The notes beneath the pieces are model-generated. The model was not told where the DNA came from. It saw nothing but the letters and a program-made list of their open reading frames with translations, and made no database searches. Below are positions 32,178 through 44,012 of a stretch of DNA of 64,000 nt, one piece after another. Location: positions 186,001 to 250,000 of the forward strand of contig JABCPU010000038.1 in assembly GCA_016800925.1 (NCBI GenBank). Reading direction: 5' to 3'. Origin of the DNA: Suillus spraguei. Taxonomy: Eukaryota; Basidiomycota; Agaricomycetes; Boletales; Suillaceae. Positions within the stretch are counted from its first letter, which is position 1; each line of letters opens with the position of its first letter. A program made the position numbers and the translations under genes.

Positions 32178-32928
32178 TCAATGGGAGCTGCCGTCTGCAG
32201 GCTGTTCCTCAACGGAAACTTTAGCACCCAAGCGAGATATTTCTGAGAACGCTGCCTTGAGTAGGTCAAGGTCAGCGTCCAAGCCCTCCGCTCGTGTCTT
32301 CATCTACAGAACAATGAGACTACACCAAGATACACCTTGTGAATTTACACACGGCAGCTATGGTATCACTAGCTGCAATCAGCTCATGATGGTGGTTGTA
32401 AACAAGCGACTGCCTATCGCCCTCAAGTTGTCGTATTTCTGAATGTCCGGGTCAGTGAGCCGACGTCTCACACGGTCTTGCACAACACGAACCTGTCAGT
32501 AAATCGTTCTCTCGTTTCAGTAGAGCTGACAGAGAGGATGCGGTTATAAGTTGTTCGTAGTATGATTTTGCGTCAAAGGCTGCTGAATCTTCAGTAGCAT
32601 AATGAGAATTAGGGCTACCTTGTGACATTTAAAGCATACCTAAGTCCATGGGGTCGTCTGATCTCCCAGGTAGAGGTAGTGGTGGACCTAGTCCAAGGCC
32701 ATAGTGTTTCCTTAAGAGATCTCTAGCGCGAGACTTTGCAAGAGGCCCTGGAGGTGTTTTCGTACGAGGCGTTTGTCCGACACCATATGAGGATCGACGA
32801 GAATTGGAAGGGATTACGGTTGAAGAGCTTTGAGGCGACGTTGGTCGTAGCGGAGACGAGAGCACTATAGGGACTGACTTCACACGTTGGGTCGTTGGGG
32901 ATGTAGGTGTAGACTGTGTGCTGGACAT
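32178..32928 (-). CDS. VPS51: GARP-complex subunit Vps51
   Basis: A minus-strand gene with about three introns. The Ser/Thr/Pro-rich start (MSSTQSTPTSPTTQRVK) leads to RARDLLRKHYGLGLG, the Vps51 signature, then DPMDL. Spliced exons follow with FDAKSYYEQLITASSLSALL, KRENDLLTEIRQLEGDRQSL, NHHHELIAASDTIAAMKTRA and DLDLLKAAFSEISRL, and the stop is at 32178. The length of about 170 residues matches the short fungal Vps51. The complex tethers endosome-derived vesicles to the trans-Golgi. The coding region looks intact. The downstream orphan gene runs towards it. Confidence 0.85.
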
Positions 32929-33034
32929 GACTTTAAAAGTTTACGAGTCTCGCTAATGGCACGCCACTGATTCATTTGGATGAGGTCACGTGCCTCGTTA
33001 ATATCGGAGATTCGGCAATGCAATTTTAGTGCTG

Positions 33035-33155
33035 CCGCGGTCCGGTCCAGAACTATGGACTTTTGGTCCGGTTCTCCGTGGTCTGGTCCCAGAATCCAGA
33101 ACCAGACCGGAAAATGGTTCTGGGTTCTGAACCATTCTGAACCCTGATTGACTTT
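33035..33155. repeat. GGTTCTG/GGTCCGG-rich inverted repeat element
   Basis: Words GGTCCGGT, CCAGAAC, GGTTCTGG and their complements alternate here, e.g. GTCTGGTCCCAGAATCC facing CCAGAACCAGACCGG, so the strand can fold on itself. It sits upstream of VPS51 and beside the left end of the second hAT. It is probably a small non-autonomous element. Confidence 0.5.
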
Positions 33156-34854
33156 GAGGACATCTCGATCCCAGAATATCCGGCCCATCTGAACATCTGG
33201 CCCATCCGACCAATGTTCTGCCGGTCAGTGTACATTTATCAAGGTTAAGGTATGTTTGAGTGGTGAACTTTCCCGTGGGTGCAAGTGAACTGAACGTGTG
33301 CAGTGCCAGATGTCCTGCCTGGATATTATATAATCATATCTGATTGGACAACAAAGTACAAGTGAATGTTCGAAGTGCCGTATGCAGTGCGCCAATGATC
33401 ACAGAATCGATAGTACTAGACTACTACTACTAAGGAGCAGGTTCTTTCAACATATTCCCTTCTACATATCATCTGAATCTACTCGTCAAGAACATCATCA
33501 GCCTGAGGAAAGTCTGGATCGTCAATTCCCTCTGCATCTAAGTCAAGAAGTTCATACAACTCAAGCTCAGCATCCAAACCTCGAATGGCAACTTTATAAA
33601 AAGATCCCAGCCATTCCTCTGCATGAGAATAGTCAAGTAAGTCTTTGATAGTGATGCAAGAGAATGAACCACCAGCAGCACCGATGGGGACTAAGTGCAT
33701 TATTTCTGTGGCAGAAATCTCCTCCTCCTCCTGAACAGCTTGGATAAGGTCTGCTGTAACATCATTTATCCCTTGCCTCTCGAAAGCAAGGCTGCGCAGC
33801 TCCCATTCACTGCTTTCTCCTGATAGATCACCATCAACTGCATGAACTATTTGAGCAGGCTCTGCTTTGTCAGTGTCCTCAGTGTCACAGTACCAGCATT
33901 GAAGCCGCTTCTTGACCATGTCATTGTGTACATGCTCTTCATGAACATACATTTTGAGTTCTGCCAGAAGGGTGAGTGTCTCAGTTGAGAGCCGATTTCG
34001 CCATTTTGTGAGAATTGCACCAAACATGCTAAAAAGGCATTCACAAGAGGCAGAATTTGGGCAGATTGAGAGAAGACGCTGGGCAATAGTATGAAGTGGT
34101 CGACGTGCTGAACCAGGATGTGATAGTCCTGTCCAGATATCAATGGGATCAACTGAAACACCCTGAGGACTATGTTAGCAATGTCTCGTGAACTTGAAAG
34201 AATCAGTTTGATGAAGCATACCTCCTTCTCTGTGTGATATAACAGTGAAAGCTTGTAGTTGTCCATGTATGTGAAGTCATGGGAACTATTCAAATAGTCA
34301 TCCAAGTCCGTGTAAAGATCGAGTGGTACATCATTAGTGTTGTAAAAATGGCACCAAAGACATGCAAAAAGTGTCGCAAGCCCCGCACATGTTGTGAGAG
34401 GTACATTCTGGAATGGAGAAACCTTGTAGAAAGGATTCACAATGATGGCGGCAATAAAGACTTCTTGGTCGCACTGTCCCCAGCAGCGCTCGATGCTTGC
34501 AAGAACAGCTGTACGAGCTGCAAGATCAGTGTCATTGTCAATCTTGGAGTAGTGAAAGTGCAGGAAACCAAATGAAATGGCAACATTTTCAGGTCTTGCC
34601 TGGGCTGCTTGATGAACGTTTGTCATGAGGGAAATTGGCTCCAGCAATGTTTTCCATCTACAGCGAGCATTAGTTCTGATTTTTACATTTATTTTTTGCA
34701 CCATACCATGCCAATGCATGCCAAAAAGTCGCATTTTTGATTGTCGCAATGGCTATTTGTGTTTTTCTGTGTGACCGTGCATCTCCACCTGATATCAAAT
34801 GAGCTTCGTGCTTTGTTACAAGCAATTCAAGTGCAGGGCGAAGCTCAAGGAGAC

Positions 34855-36225
34855 TGTTATGACCATGCAAAACCAGAGATTAGTAAGAAGTCCTGGTCTT
34901 ACATGGGGTTGTACCGGAGGGTTGTAAGTCAAAGGGGCTTGGCCTCAGCTCGTACGCTGTGCCCCTTACCCGAGTATGTGCCCTTAATTTCGGATGAAGT
35001 CCAAGGGAGAGTTCTGGTGGAGTCCGGATGGAGGGTCTGGACGAACTCTAAGGCAGGATAGCTCGACAGAGCTCTGATGGACTTCCGGATGAGCGCGGGA
35101 ATGCGCCGGAACTATTTCCGGAAGGTAGGGAGTAATGGTAACACTACTGGAACAAGTTCCAAGTCGAACAGATGAAGGATGGTCCGCTGGACAAAGTCCA
35201 GGGCAGGATAGGAGCAGAGCTCCGGAGGGAAAGATGATTCATAGATGTCAGAGGATAGGATAGGATGGATCCGGAGGACTAGGGGTCCGAAGGTCCGGAG
35301 CTCGGATGAGCGGACGAGCGGACGAGCAGACGAGCGGATGATCGGATGATCGGATGAGCATAGCTCTGTGGATCTTAGAGGAAGTGTTGGCTACTAGAGA
35401 GGAGTAGGTCCGGATATGGTGTAGAGATAGTATAGACTACTCCAGACAAGGTCCGGAATAGAAACAGACAGTATAAGACTACCAACGGTAGAGTCGGAGG
35501 TGAAACAGATGATAGACAGAGATGGACGAAGTCCAAAAAGATTTATATGACATAGGATCAAAGTTCCGGCCTAGGGAGTGATCCCATAGGCCTGAGTCAG
35601 AAGCTTACAAGGGCCGGAGCCCAAGTGCAAGAATGGAGATGGAGTTATATAGACATGATAACAGGATACAGAGTAATCAAAGGAATATACAGAAGTAGGA
35701 ACAATGAATCAGACTAAGGTCTGCAGGAGTTGTACTACAAGTTTATATACTGTAGGAGCATGCCGGAGGGTAAGTACGGATAGTCCGAGGCTATGTCTGA
35801 AGCATACGGAAACACATTAGTAAGTACAGCGGGACATAAGGCTATGAACTCGGAGATGAAGCTTGTATGAAATACTTATCAAGACGGAGGCAGAGATCAC
35901 CGAGAACCGGAAGCACAGAGATACCCAGAAGCCGGAGACACAGGTATATTCTAAAAGGGGTAATGCGCAGGTGCGCGGGAATAGTTCGGATATGAACTCG
36001 GATCAGATATGGACACGGATCGGATATGGACACGGATCGGATATGGACACGGATCGGATATGGACACGGATCAGATATGGACACGGATCAGATATGGACA
36101 CGGATCGGATATGGACATGGATGGATATGGATTGGAGTGGATGGGTGGATCAGATATGTGTAGGTTGGGTGTCTGGATGTCCATGGATTGGATTTGATCT
36201 AGACCTGAATGTACGGTATATGACA
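34855..36225. mobile_element. Solo LTR (1371 bp) inside the hAT transposase
   Basis: TGTTATGACC... to ...GTATATGACA, with TGT/ACA ends, flanked by the perfect 5-bp duplication GAGAC (34850-34854 and 36226-36230). Taking it out with one GAGAC gives sequence collinear with hAT copy 1. It is not related to LTR1 or LTR2 by eye. It contains GAGCGGAC/GATCGGAT-type short tandem repeats (about 35305-35360) and a 17-bp minisatellite (36000-36118). No coding region is present. Confidence 0.92.
36000..36118. repeat. Minisatellite, 17-bp unit x 7
   Basis: Seven head-to-tail copies of GGATC(G/A)GATATGGACAC begin at 36000, 36017, 36034, 36051, 36068, 36085 and 36102. They differ only at the sixth base and, in the last unit, the final base. 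A decayed eighth unit follows. Confidence 0.95.
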
Positions 36226-38155
36226 GAGACAGCAATAGGCAAGATAATGTGACAACCAACGCGTCAGCACTGCTCTGAGAACTGCAAGTGTTTTTCCGAT
36301 TGTCGCCATCTGTATTTCACAGAGAATGGCAAGCACACATGTTTTGCTGCGTAGCCATGTAATGAGCTCTTGCGCCATGTCTCCATAGACCCCATAGTCA
36401 TCTTTGACCTTGAAAAGGTCTCCAACAATAAGATTCCACTATTATTATGTCATTTGTAATTAGCAAGTTGTGACGAATCATGAAAATCACCATACCTGAT
36501 GAGCCAAGCAAGTAGGAACAACAATGTGGGGTAGCTGCTCTTGAAGCAGACACCGAGCCTTTCATGATTCACCAGATGCATCTGTGGTGCAAGCAATAAC
36601 ACTTGCCCCCACTTGGTCTCGATTCTGCTGATTGTATCTAACATCTGCTTGAGAAACTCTTCAGCAGTGTGAGGGTCCATCGAAGCATCATGAACTTTAA
36701 TTGTGTGCAACTAAATAGACAATTAGTAAAACAATTGATGGTCTCTGCAGTCAGATTTACCTTTCAACGAGCAGTCATCATAAACCCCAGGAGATGATGG
36801 TGGTTTTCACCAGTCCAGCCATCACATTGCAATGTTGTGTCAGCGCCTTGACATTCCTCTTTAGCAGCACCTTTGAGTATACTAAGGGCATGGGGCAGGA
36901 CACGTTGCGTCAAGACTTTTGCAGAGGGAATTATTGCTCTCAGGAGAAAACGGTCACATAAAACTTTCCATTCATGATTCTCAACCCATCGCAGTGGCAA
37001 ACCAGCACTCGCAGTGAGTCTTGCAAGTCCAATTTCCCAATTGGCTTGACCTGAAGCTGTCCAAGCTTGGTCACCAAAGCCATTAAGTTGGTTGCCCAGT
37101 GATACAGGGGAGAGAGGCGGAAGTAAGCCAGGAATGGAATAATATTGACCAGATTGGATCAGACGTTGGCGCTTCAGATGGGATGGTAATGAGACTCCAA
37201 AGAGGGCAGGACTCGGACTGACAGACGGCGAGTCACGGTAAAGGATACTGGAAGAACTCGAGGCCGTGTCAGTCTCAGGAATTAGCAGTGTGGGTGGACT
37301 CGGACGTGCAGACTGCATAGTCAATGACATACTAAGATCTGGTGTGCATGGTGGACTCACAGCGAGAATGATTGGAGGTATAGCACTGAGATATGCTGGA
37401 ATTGTGTTTGGCCGATGGGCCTGAGCACCTTTTCGCGGTGAATATGATTGGTGGTATTCCATCTGTGCTTGCGAACGGACATTCTCAGAGTGCAATGTAC
37501 AATCACGCAAGTGACATAATAGTGTCGTCGGCCGACTGACTAGCCAGGTGCATTGGGGATCATTCTGGCCACTGGCCCAAACTAGTACTCCAAGTTAGTA
37601 AGAGAAAGCTACAAAACAGGCTTGCGTACGAGTGCCTGCTATTGCTACCTCATCCCTCAGTGTATCTCGCTGGCCTGCATGAACCTGCTGCTCATCTATT
37701 GCCTGCTCATGTGCAATGCGTTGCTCATAGAGCATTGCACACACTACCTTTGCCTTTCTGCTGATCATTGAAGCTGGGTCTTTGACAGCATAAACTGGGT
37801 GCACCACAAAGTGATTCCACCACCATCCTCGGTTCGATCTCTTGCTGGTCTTCGCCATCGAGTTAGCGTGTCGAAAGTTGGGACTCCATCTTCGAGTTAT
37901 AAGCCTTGAAGCATGCCCTTGAACCAAACACACGAAAACCATGTGTTTATGTGAGTAATGATATCTGAAACGGCACAAGGATGACATCTCATCAAAGATT
38001 CTAGCATTGACCAGATATAATATAGTTTGTTATAGTAGGACCAGGAAACCGCTGAAAGTCGTGTTCAGGTGAACATCGATGAACTTCGCCAGCTTTCCCA
38101 CGAAATCCGGTCAATGACCGTGACCTTGGTTCACTGACCAGCATGGATAGAGCGC

Positions 38156-38780
38156 CAACAGGTCAGGTTTCATACTACTTGCCTTCGCCAGCGACTCATC
38201 GGCTGACATGATCTTACCCCGTTTGACAATGATACCACCGCTTCACGGATCCCTCGTATACTTTCGCATGTAGTTCGGACGCATTGTGACGAGCCGAATC
38301 TCTGAGCGCTCGCCAAGGGACCTTATATTTCAACATCAATGTACGACGGATAACTGGCGAAAGTCCTCTCAAGAAACTTTCACTAGCTCGCAGAGTCTCT
38401 GCGGTGTCGCCTATTTACTTACCACATCAACGTACAACGGACACTAGCATCCAATGCGAAAGCCTCACGAGAAATTTTCACCAGTACTGACTCATCAATC
38501 CACCTCATCATTGGTAATAACTAGTTCAGGAAGCAACCGCTTGTTTGTATGGTAATATCCATATATATATTAGTTTTCCAGTGTATGATCAGACTTCTAC
38601 GGCCGAATACCTTTAGCGCTATGGATAATCACATCAGACTCGAACCATATCATTGGGCATTTCCCTCACAACCTGTGCTGAGTCCCGAGATTAAAAGAGA
38701 TACCGTCATCGTAAGTACTGCGCTTTAAATTCATCATGGCGATTGCCTGACGATTCGCTTCCCAACTCTCACCTTTATCA
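38156..38780. other. Intergenic upstream of the MFS gene
   Basis: Contains two related blocks, ATGTACGACGGATAACTGGCGAAAG (start about 38339, given in part) and CAACGTACAACGGACACTAG (about 38427). A third, ATTAACGTACGACAGACAACTGGCG (given in part), lies downstream of the gene at about 41717. No gene is seen. Confidence 0.45.
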
Positions 38781-41507
38781 ATGGCTCTAGAGGATGTTAG
38801 CTCCCAGCGGCTGCAGTCAAAAACTAAGGCAGAAGACTCAATTGAAGTCAACGTTACCGAGGATGTCGACTTTGTTACTTATTATGAGCAGGCTACTGGC
38901 CGTTTAGTAATTGATCCCGAGTATGTGGTTATTGCTCGCTATCTGAGTTCATCGTTACTCATTCGTAACTCATTAGACAGGCGAAGGTCGAGTTTGGGGA
39001 GGTAACGGCTTCTAGGCTCAAGCTCAGCCCTGATGGATTGAAGGTCCTCTGGCCTCAACCCGCCGACGATCCAAATGATCCGCAAAACGCTCGTCATTTT
39101 TCACTATCATGTACCTTTCACTAACACTGAGATATTTATGCATAGTGGTCTGATTTCCGCAAGAATATGCACTTGATCATCATTACGATGTCTGCAGTGG
39201 TACCTGACTTCGACTCCGGAATTGGTATGTATTTCACCCTTCTCATAGTGTCTTTGTGAAATACATTTGTTGGTAGGAATTGCCTCGATATTTGGACTCG
39301 CTCAAACTTATAATACGACCTCGGGTGTCATCAACGATCTGACGTCAAAGTACGTGATTCTTCGTTCTTTACTCACATTCAATGACAACTGGTTGAAGCT
39401 GGAGCATCTTCCTTCTGGGTGAGATCATACCATGAGATGGAAATAGCCTCTTCTCATCTGTAGTCTAGGTTGGGGGGCATCTTTTGGGTCATGCTCATGA
39501 GACGTTATGGTCGGCTGCCAGTACTCTTCTGGAGTCAGGTATACTTGCCATTATTTGACTGATATGAACCCTGAAACCTTTGAGCGCAGCTTTTTGCGCT
39601 TGCGTTCTTGATTGGTGCCACATTGGCGCCGAATCTGGCCACATTTGCAGGTATGTACACGATAATCCGGCATTTATTGGATAATGTCAACTGTTGATGA
39701 AGCAATGCGTTGCCTGACTGCGTTCTTTGGGCAAGTCGTCATCTCATTCATGTTTGCGTTTAGCTGACTACGGTTTCAGAACGTGTCCCCAGGTTACTGT
39801 ACGATTAGTTGCAATTCTTGTGATAGCTCCAGCATTTACCAATCTCCAAGGGTCTTTATGTCGTGACGGATATCTTCCCCTTCCATCTTCAAGCACGGAA
39901 GTTGAACATCTGGACTTCTGGTTTTGTTATGTCAGAAAATGAATTCCTCTAGTAGGAGAGACATTTCTCACCATCTCATAGGTCGCCTTTCCTATCACCA
40001 TTTCTATTTGGCTTCCTTGTAGCGCATGTGAGGTACGTCTTGTGCTGTCCTTGATTCAGAATATTTATTGATTATTGGATAGCTGGAGGTGGGCCTATGC
40101 TATAGGATCTGTCTACAGTGCTATTGTATTATTTCTTATTGCATTTTTCATGGAAGAAACGTACGTTCTGATATCCTGTTTCTTCTTGGGGCTATGACAT
40201 TGACTTTCCTGCACCAGTATGTATGATCGTCACCTCGTGTCGAAGCCACTGCAAACTTCCACGGGGCTGCGATATCGATTTGAAACATTGATGGGTATTA
40301 CTGGGTACAACATGGCGAAATACAGACCACAATGGCCGGCAGTTCTATTGGCATCTTTGGATGTCGCTTGGCGTCCTCAGTTTTTCTTCGTAGTTCTCTT
40401 TGAGGTGAGATGAAACAAATTGCCGACCATACCTACTAATCTGCTGACCTTTTCGACAGGCCTTTGTTTTCGGTTTCTCAATCGGTGTGAACGTGAGCGT
40501 TTCCAGTTTGACCTGCAGCAATAGACTTGATAACTTTTGTAGACGACAAATGTTGTTTTCATGGGATCTCCTCCTCCCGTTGGTTTTGGTTTCAGTCAAT
40601 ACGCCATTGCTGGAGCGTATGCTACTCCAATTGCAAGTTTTTTTTTCCATCTATGAAATGAGCATAACTACTATACTCAACTTCGAATGTTTAGGTTGCC
40701 GTTCTTTTTGGCGAGTTCATTGGACGTCACATGAATGACTTCATCATGAATCTGAATATTCGCAAAAATGGTGGTTTCTTCGAGGCTGAGAGTCGCCTGT
40801 GGTATGCAAATTTAGCTGATGATCTTCACAGAAGATTAGAACTGAGAGTTTGTGTAGGACCTGTTACTTAGCAATGCCGCTTTATATCTGTGGCTTTTTG
40901 ACGCTGGGTGCTGGGATACAAAATCTTAACAAAGTCGCTCTCATCATGGGCTGGGGCATTGCACTTGTTGCAATCACCCTCAATACTGTTGCAGTGTGTG
41001 AGTCTTTGATCTAATGTTTCGAGCGTCGCGAGATGACTCAAGGAATATTATTAGACGCATACTGCAATGACTGCTTCCCTCGCAGGGCCGTGAGTGACAC
41101 ATATATACTTATTTGCAATTTAGTGATACCTCCCGCTTCTAGGGCGAAGTCAGTGCCCTCTTAAACTTTGCAAGATCAGTGGGGGGTGAGTTGCAGTGAC
41201 GCGGGATTACTCCAACATTCACGATTGTGGGCTAGGTTTCGCAGTCGCATATTTTCAAGTTCCATGGGCTACGAAATCTGGAGCATTGATGGTGTTTGGT
41301 GTTGAAGCAGCGTAAGTGATATTGCTCGATACACTCGAAGATCCTGATGGTTTTTATAGGATTGTGATTGCCATGTTTTTAATCGCCGTTCCTATGACAC
41401 AACTGAAGGGAAGCTACTTCCGAGTCAGTACAATTTTTTTTTCATTTGACTTACAGTACTGAAATTTGAATCTGTGTATCAAACATTAGGCACGCTTTGC
41501 CTTATGA
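38781..41507 (+). CDS. MFS transporter with about twelve membrane segments
   Basis: A highly intron-rich gene. Spliced pieces in order are MALEDVSSQRLQS (start), VIDPE, LSPDGLKVLWPQP, WSDFRKNMHLIIITMSAVVPDF, GIGIASIFGLAQTY, GVINDLTS, GGIFWVMLMRRYGRLPVLFW, FALAFLIGATLAPNLATF, MRCLTAFFGTCPQVTGLYV, PFHLQARKLNIWTSGF, SWRWAYAIGSVYSAIVL and MEETMYDRHLVSKP. After a cytosolic loop come FGFSIGVNTTNVVFMGSPPP, VAVLFGEFIGRHMNDFIM, WTCYLAMPLYICGFLTLGAG, AVYAYCNDCFPRRQGEVSAL, GGFAVAYFQVPWATKSGAL and AIVIAMFLIAVPMTQLKGS, ending RARFAL-stop at 41507. R-R-Y-G-R-L is the MFS loop 2-3 signature. It belongs to a fungal plasma-membrane MFS group whose substrate cannot be read from sequence. Exon limits are approximate. 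Confidence 0.85.
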
Positions 41508-42599
41508 GCACTCTGCAACTTCTCGCTTTCAAAAACCAGGAAGGATTATTAGAGTTGAATACACTTAGGTTCTTAGTTACTTCGTTGCGCATCTGAGTTG
41601 GCACCCGCCGCCGTCTACGGTCTTTACAATGTTGAACGTTGAACAATATTATCGATGGATGAATTTTGGTGTATATGTCACGAATAGGGTAACATGTCGG
41701 TGGTGCTTTGTAGACATTAACGTACGACAGACAACTGGCGTTCAGAAAAGTTTATTCTCTGATCCTACGTTCTGTATTTGTAGGACCCTTTGCCACACTG
41801 CAATACTCTGTTGACATGAAAGTCCAAAAAGATAGCAGCTGACATGACAGCTGTCCGACTTTTGGCATACAGAGAGGGCCGACACAAGGTGAGCATTAGT
41901 TGGATTGCATCCGTTCTCTCTCTGATACTGCACGTTCTATATTCATAATTGAATTACACCAGTACAACGGCGCTACATTAATGTATACACTCACGACCGA
42001 GGTCCACTGGCAACCACCCTGACTATTGCACGTCCATCACACGCATTTTGCAGCCTGATTCTTCTCGTATATTTGGAAGGAGCTACGCATGGCAAAGGTA
42101 TTGTCGTTGTGGTTGATGTCTGTTGATGCGTTCTTGTCGTGTCAGTGTTAGCTCGTCTCCCTTAATATTGAGGAACGCAAGGGGTTAAATCCTCATTGTT
42201 CTGATCCATTTCACCTCTCCATCTGAGGACTCACTGACAGAAGATTTGGATATATCATATTTGCCTCCTCAACAAATCGCCGTCATGATCAGACCAGCCG
42301 CATCAAAAAGCACCTCTCGAAGCTCATGATGGAACTGCCACGCCATCACCCTGTGCTATGTCAACTGCGTACCAAGCCTGTACCTTCACTGCATTACCAA
42401 AGTCCCGAGTTCGACTCACCAATAATGCCATCAACACGAGGAAACGGCGCACCAATACCGAACAACTGCAAATGTATCAAACGTCGTTACGTAAACCTCA
42501 CTTGCACTTTATACACCTATCGGCGTTGACACTCTTCGCCCGATCGCTATGATCCGCTCTGATACTGAGATATCTATTTAATTATTTAATATTAATATT
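41508..42599. other. Intergenic, no gene recognised
   Basis: Only short frames without motifs. An AT-rich run (ATTTAATTATTTAATATTAATATTAATA) at about 42575-42602 borders the repeat element that follows. Confidence 0.45.
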
Positions 42600-42601
42600 A
42601 A

Positions 42602-43247
42602 TAGGGGAGTTCAAAGTTGAATTTGGAGGCCGATTTGGAGGTGATTTGGACTTGGATTTGGATAGGCTCAAAAGCACCGAAATCCGATTTCAACTTTGAC
42701 ATCCCTCATTCGACCTGCCAATTTCGATGGATTTGACAACACCGTTTTCACTTTGCGGCACCATAAGTTTAATTTATCGTTGTATCAACATTTTCGTAAA
42801 AAAAAAAACACCATGCCCTTTCAGACTGAACGCCAACGAGCTGCATGATCAGTGCTTGAGGTATATCTTGCAGCACTAGTAGCAGAATCTCAAGTTGTTG
42901 TTGATTTCTCTTCTAGCTCTGACTCAAGTTCTTCGGAAAGATCCATGATTACATGTGACAAGTCAATGCCTAGCGATATTTGGCTTAGTGTGGGATGATC
43001 CGGTTAGATGAGTTGTTGACTGCATAGTTCAAATCAGAAAAGAGCTACTGCTAGTACTGAGTAAACCGTTAAGTGTAGTATTCCAAGTCAACGAGGTGTA
43101 CGTTATGCGTGTTTGAGGGTCCGACTCACATTGCCGTTTGACCAGCCGAAATCTATCCCAAATCCACCAAAGCTGATTTCATTTTTGAAAATCCAAATCG
43201 ACATCCAAATCGACCTCCAAATTGGCCCCCAAATTCAACTCTAATAA
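42602..43247. mobile_element. Putative MITE-like element with GAATTTGGAGG inverted ends
   Basis: The left end GGGGAGTTCAAAGTTGAATTTGGAGGCCGATTTGG faces the right end which, read backwards, is GAGTTGAATTTGGGGGCCAATTTGGAGG (both given in part). AT-rich TTAATA/TAATAA flanks could be target copies. A third fragment lies at about 25227-25360, where it interrupts a duplicated promoter. Inside is a Ser-rich fragment near 42870-42960 but no credible gene. Confidence 0.5.
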
Positions 43248-44012
43248 ATTGAATACTTCTCCCACACAGTAAGGATTTGCGAAGCTTCGAGCTGTCAACT
43301 TCCTGTAAAGATTCGCAGCGTGTCTGCATATTGTGTGGGGTTTCGGGGATGTAGGCTGTTGACCAAAGCATAGAGCGAGGAGGTGCACATTTTTTACATG
43401 CTGAAGACGAGCATGTATGAGTTGAAGGGGGTTGGGGGCAGCTAGTATATGTCAGTTGTTGAACTGTTGACTTCGCTTGCGTCTCCCTTACATTCTATGC
43501 ATGATTTTCCACCGTTAGAAAGTAGCCTTGTCAAGTGACCTTCGAAAGGGGTATTACATTCCAGTCCAGGCCCGAGCGGATAGGTGTCGATGCAGTCTCG
43601 CCGAAAATTTTGAGACAACGGTCTCACCTACGATCAATAAATCACGTGACTTCATTGATAACTAGCAAGAACACGACTCCTTGTGCACAGCGGTGTTCAA
43701 GATTCAAACGTTGCATGCATGTGACTGCTACGACGGACTGGTTGGATCATAAAACGGGTTTATCAAACCATTCCATAGTTCAATAAGCGGGTACGCCAAT
43801 ACTAGTAGCCATGACCCTGCTTGTCGTCTTGGGACACCCCGTCGTGGGAAACTACTTACTTTCGTTTAATGCAGGAACGAATGTCCTCAGAATCATATGT
43901 ATTTCAGGCTGACTCCGGCTTGGCATACTGGTGCAGTCTATCATAAAAGCCGTATGGTACATTACATTAACGCCCCTTCGTCCACCTCGTTTACCTATCC
44001 TTGAATAGTAGT
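43248..44012. other. Intergenic, no gene recognised
   Basis: A block GTCGATGCAGTCTCGCCGAAAATTTTGAGA (about 43585, given in part) is related to one near 59676. Otherwise only short frames are seen. Confidence 0.4.

Larger units (their letters stand above)
33479..37858 (-). pseudogene. hAT transposase, disrupted
   Basis: Its order is the same as in copy 1: BED-like MAKTSKRSNRGWWWNHFVVHP (from 37858); Ser/Pro linker; LQCDGWTGENHHHLLGFMM (about 36770-36840); ACTTDASGES region (about 36590); RNase H-like part (36430-36240); then after the LTR, LELRPALELLVTKHEAHL; helical part (34660-34180); and SICPNSASCERLF with an acidic tail ending DDVLDE. Lesions are a one-base deletion just before the ACTTDASG stretch near 36610, a TGA for the Arg of GESRKAR at about 36584, and the 1.37-kb LTR. 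Confidence 0.85.
33211..38155 (-). mobile_element. Second hAT transposon (hAT copy 2), inactivated
   Basis: The left end CAATGTTCTGCCGGTCAGTG matches the hAT copy 1 terminus. The right end is worn (CACTGACCAGCATGGATAG), and no 8-bp target duplication can be matched. Internal conserved sequence such as ATTATATAATC(A/G)TATCTGATTGG near the left end is shared with copy 1 (about 731-757). It contains a transposase gene collinear with that of copy 1 and a solo LTR at 34855-36225. Without the LTR its length would be about 3.57 kb, the size of copy 1. Confidence 0.82.

Noticed and set aside
35863..36259. Open frames rich in MDTDRIWTRIGYGHGSD or SDPCPYPIRVHI repeats
   Set aside because: They come from the 17-bp minisatellite, which stays open in several frames on both strands; no gene context.
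42405..42425. GAGTTCGACTC resembling a tRNA T-loop
   Set aside because: No matching acceptor, D or anticodon stems around it.
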